A DNA stretch of 64,000 nt, taken from Liolophura sinensis (lineage: Eukaryota > Mollusca > Polyplacophora > Chitonida > Chitonidae). Of this stretch, positions 61,487-64,000 are shown in pieces. The notes under the pieces were generated by a model that saw nothing but the letters and a program-made list of their open reading frames with translations, was not told the origin of the DNA and searched no databases. Numbering within the stretch: position 1 is the stretch's first letter; each line of letters begins with the position of its first letter. A program made the translations under genes and the position numbers. Location of the stretch: NCBI RefSeq assembly GCF_032854445.1, contig NC_088303.1, forward strand, positions 11,231,501 through 11,295,500, written 5' to 3'.

Positions 61487-62030
61487 CACTGAAAAAACAA
61501 ATGTTTAACATTTAAACATCTCTTTGATAATAAATGTGATTATTGTTTAGTTGTAACATGTTTAGTACTAAAACACTTAAACATGTTTATCCAGTAACTG
61601 ACAATAAGACGGCTTTATAATGTTGATCATATACATTGAAAACTTTAAATCAGTCCGTTTAAGCAATAAACTCATCCAATTTACTACATAAATTTTTGCA
61701 TTTATGCAATAAAGGTGAGTATTTATAACTCACTGTGTGTATTTATAAAATAAATCAATATATTTATGAAACAATAGCGTGTATTTGAAAAATAAACACA
61801 CCTCGAACATGTTAAAAGTAAGCGCGTGTTACCATTCAAAATAGTTTATAAATTGCCTAAAATGTAAAAAAGGGATAAAATTAAAGCTTGTTGACACTTT
61901 GGAATCATATTAACGCACTCAATAGTATAGGTACCAGTCCGATATTTACTGAAAGGCATTAACTTGTTAAGCACGTTTATTATCTGTTGCAAAGACATGT
62001 TTAAATGATAAACATTTGCTTTTTTCAGTG
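61487..62030. mobile_element. 544-bp TA-flanked inverted-repeat element (family A tips)
   Basis: The left end 'cactgaaaaaacaaatgttt' + 'aacatttaaacat' and the reverse complement of the right end, 'cactgaaaaaagcaaatgtt' + 'tatcatttaaacat', form terminal inverted repeats of about 33 bp. It is flanked by TA at 61485-61486 and 62031-62032. The tips share CACTGAAAAAA with 62551-62759, but the interior is different and has no coding capacity. Confidence 0.8.
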
Positions 62031-62550
62031 TAGTTATGTCTAAAATTACATCAAATTACATCAGATGTTGTATTACGAAATATTTCAAGAACTTTTTTTC
62101 GAAAGGCTTTAAAATTACAAAATTTACGGACTCCTTTCACACTACTTTGAAAATGTGAAATTTGGACAATTTGACATGAAAAGACAGTTCCTCCAAGATA
62201 AAAAAGCACAAATTTTGTGAACACTGAAATATCAAAAGTCATACAGAAAATAATTTCACTTCTGCACTTATTTTATAAGAATAAGAATTATTAAATTCAT
62301 GTCAGAACATGCACATTATTTGGAAACACTTTTAAAGATAGCTCTGTATACCGGTTTCACAAAACAAGTCCTAGTTTATATATAATCCCGCTTTGTGAGC
62401 TATGGTGGTTAAATCTGAAAGCCAACAAGAATGCGTATGGGTGCATACAACTTTCCTAACACCTAAATACTGGACTTGTGGGATTAAGTACCTCTCGGGA
62501 AGAAGTTCCGATGCCCTTTGCAAAAAGTGGGAAATAATAACTCGCATGTA
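62031..62550. other. No gene seen
   Basis: AT-rich spacer between two TA-flanked elements; the short open frames show no features. Confidence 0.4.
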
Positions 62551-62759
62551 CACTGAAAAAACTTATCTGTTAATTTTAACAGAAATTATTTTATCTGTGT
62601 GATCCTAAAACCTATTCTATCTGATATAATCTTTATGTTGAATTAATAGAATATATGCGTTATATTTAACATAACAATTTGCTGCAATAACAGAATACAT
62701 TCCTGCATCACTCAGACAACAGAGTTTCTGTTAAAATTAACAGATTAATTTTTTCAATG
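62551..62759. mobile_element. 209-bp MITE with TA target duplication (family A)
   Basis: Left end 'cactgaaaaaacttatctgt' + 'taattttaacagaaa'; the reverse complement of the right end, 'cattgaaaaaattaatctgt' + 'taattttaacagaaa', is nearly identical over about 35 bp. TA lies on both sides (62549-62550, 62760-62761). The interior matches 3791-4037. Confidence 0.88.
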
Positions 62760-63099
62760 TATACATGTATCAATAGTGTCCAAAGTCGGTGATAACACTA
62801 ATAACACTTTATTTATTTGTTACTTGCTTGCATTTCCCAACTGTATTTCATCGGTGTTTAACAAAGTAGCCGATACTCCTATTAAACTAGACGAAGGCTA
62901 TTTGAGGTTCATGTATGTAGAAAACGTGGCAGAGCTATCCATGGGATTAACACAAACAACTGATCACGTCAACCTCGTCAGGATAGTGTGGTGTACAATC
63001 CCTTGCAAACTCGGTCACGCTTCAGGGCCACGCGAAAATAGAATTCGACCACATTAGCCCGTATTTATTCAATAACCTATAGCCCCATGTAGCCCCATG
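62760..63099. other. Spacer with a minus-strand AATAAA at 63064-63069
   Basis: A 93-codon frame on the plus strand (62776-63054) has no recognisable feature. The plus-strand TTTATT at 63064-63069 reads AATAAA on the minus strand, just beyond the 36-37-bp array, and could be the polyadenylation signal of GPCR 2. Confidence 0.35.
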
Positions 63100-63692
63100 C
63101 TCCTTGTACACAGTTGGTGCCCGCATGTAGTTGTAGTCCTTGTACACAGTTTGTGCCCTGCATGTGGTTGTAGTCCTTGTACACAGTTTGTGCCCGCATG
63201 TAGTTGTAGTCCTTGGACACTGTTTGTGTCCTGCATGTGGCTGTAGTCATTGTACACAGTTGGTGCCCGCATGTGGTTGTTGTCCTTGTACACAGTTTGT
63301 GCCCGCATGTAGTTGTAGTCCTTGGACACTGTTTGTGTCCTGCATGTGGCTGTAGTCCTTGTACACAGTTTGTGCCCTCATGTAGTGCTAGTCCTTGTAC
63401 ACAGTGTGTGCCCTGCATGTGGTTGTAGTCCTTGTACACAGTTTGTGCCCGCATGTAGTTGTAGTCCTTGGACACTGTTTGTGTCCTGCATGTGGCTGTA
63501 GTCCTTGTACACAGTTTGTGCCCGCATGTGGTTGTTGTCCTTGTACACAGTTTTTGCCCGCATGTAGTGGTAGTCCTTGGTCACAGTTTGTGTCCTGCAT
63601 GTGGCTGTAGTCCTTGTACACAGTTTGTACCCTGCATGTGGTTGTAGTCCTTGTACACAGTGTGTGCCCCCAAGTGGTTGTACATGTAGTCA
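63100..63692. repeat. 36-37-bp minisatellite, about 16 units
   Basis: Units like 'tgtagtccttgtacacagtt' + 'tgtgcccgcatgtggt'. Units of 36 and 37 bp alternate irregularly, as do 'cttggacactgtttgtgtcc' variants, so frames shift and produce overlapping Cys/Val-rich and Thr/His-rich frames on both strands. It sits in the probable 3' UTR of GPCR 2. Confidence 0.95.
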
Positions 63693-63735
63693 GACTTCCT
63701 CCATCACTCTGATTCCATGTACCTTCTTATCGCTT

Positions 63736-63999
63736 TCATTGACGGGTGTTTATTCTACGGCAGCAGCAGCAGGCGCTACAGGCTTTGTACAATCCTCTCC
63801 TTATGTTTGGATTGAAAAATCCATAACATATCGGATTGAGGACGCTGTTTATAAAGGCTATTATATAAAACGCTCTGACGAGGATGGCGATCTGCGGGAA
63901 AAGTTCGACGCCACTCGATACGTACATCATCACAACGTTTGTTGGTAGATGACACACGACGAATATAGAGACCATCAAAATGGACACCCGCACAGCTTT
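63736..63999 (-). CDS. Rhodopsin-family GPCR 2, TM6 to C-terminus (runs off right edge)
   Basis: The minus-strand frame is open to the window edge and ends at TGA (63736-63738). The visible part starts KAVRVSILMV and contains TM6 with CHLP (in place of CWxP), an extracellular loop, TM7 with NPICY, the post-TM7 motif FFNPNIRRGL, and a Cys cluster (ACSACCCC), a likely palmitoylation site. It aligns with GPCR 1 over about 71 residues with roughly 30 identities (KA.R.SI.M, CH.P, RAF, VLNPI.YGF.N..IR). A class A receptor at the plasma membrane; the ligand is unknown. It is convergent with GPCR 1. Its start and TM1-TM5 lie outside the window. Confidence 0.88.
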   Translation of the reverse strand, partial: KAVRVSILMVSIFVVCHLPTNVVMMYVSSGVELFPQIAILVRAFYIIAFINSVLNPICYGFFNPNIRRGLYKACSACCCCRRINTRQ

Positions 64000-64000
64000 C

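Noticed and set aside
63069-63621. Overlapping frames with Thr/His/Cys-rich repeats
   Set aside because: 36-37-bp minisatellite, open on both strands; no single frame persists.

Overview
This is eukaryotic nuclear DNA, most likely from a lophotrochozoan invertebrate (mollusc, brachiopod or a relative). The evidence is AT-rich, gene-poor sequence with spliced genes, more than ten copies of a tRNA-derived SINE whose tail reads 'caatcaaataaataaata', a second tRNA-derived SINE ending in a (CACT)n tail, MITE-like elements, and many minisatellites. No species can be fixed from the sequence alone. There are no bacterial-type operons, no CRISPR array and no rRNA, and no free-standing tRNA gene was found.

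Layout. 1-4.3 kb: two diverged copies of a dispersed repeat (1-600 and 3069-3960), an isolated coding exon of 49 codons (1429-1575), a TA-flanked MITE and a SINE. 4.3-10.5 kb: no gene seen. 10.7-19.4 kb: the best gene of the window, a three-coding-exon C2H2 zinc-finger/AT-hook protein of 1,108 residues on the plus strand, with SINEs in its introns and a candidate polyadenylation signal at 19428. 19.4-50.4 kb: a long stretch with no convincing gene, filled with SINE fragments, foldback elements and minisatellites of 12-13, 67, 19, 24 and again 24 bp.

50.4-64 kb: a receptor locus packed with arrays. A 60-bp satellite (50401-52028) lies just upstream of a rhodopsin-family GPCR (7TM frame to 53756, plus strand). 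Its Glu/Pro-rich N-terminal ectodomain is in another frame, so the gene carries an apparent 1-nt frameshift or sequence error. A 45-bp minisatellite with higher-order structure begins at its stop codon. A 29-bp minisatellite interrupted by a copy of a nearby ~235-bp segment follows, then two MITEs. A 36-37-bp minisatellite sits just 3' of a second, paralogous GPCR on the minus strand that runs off the right edge.

The zinc-finger protein is probably a nuclear transcriptional regulator. The two GPCRs are a convergent pair of related orphan receptors (about 42% identical by eye over TM6-TM7). Nothing in the sequence links the zinc-finger gene to the receptors functionally.
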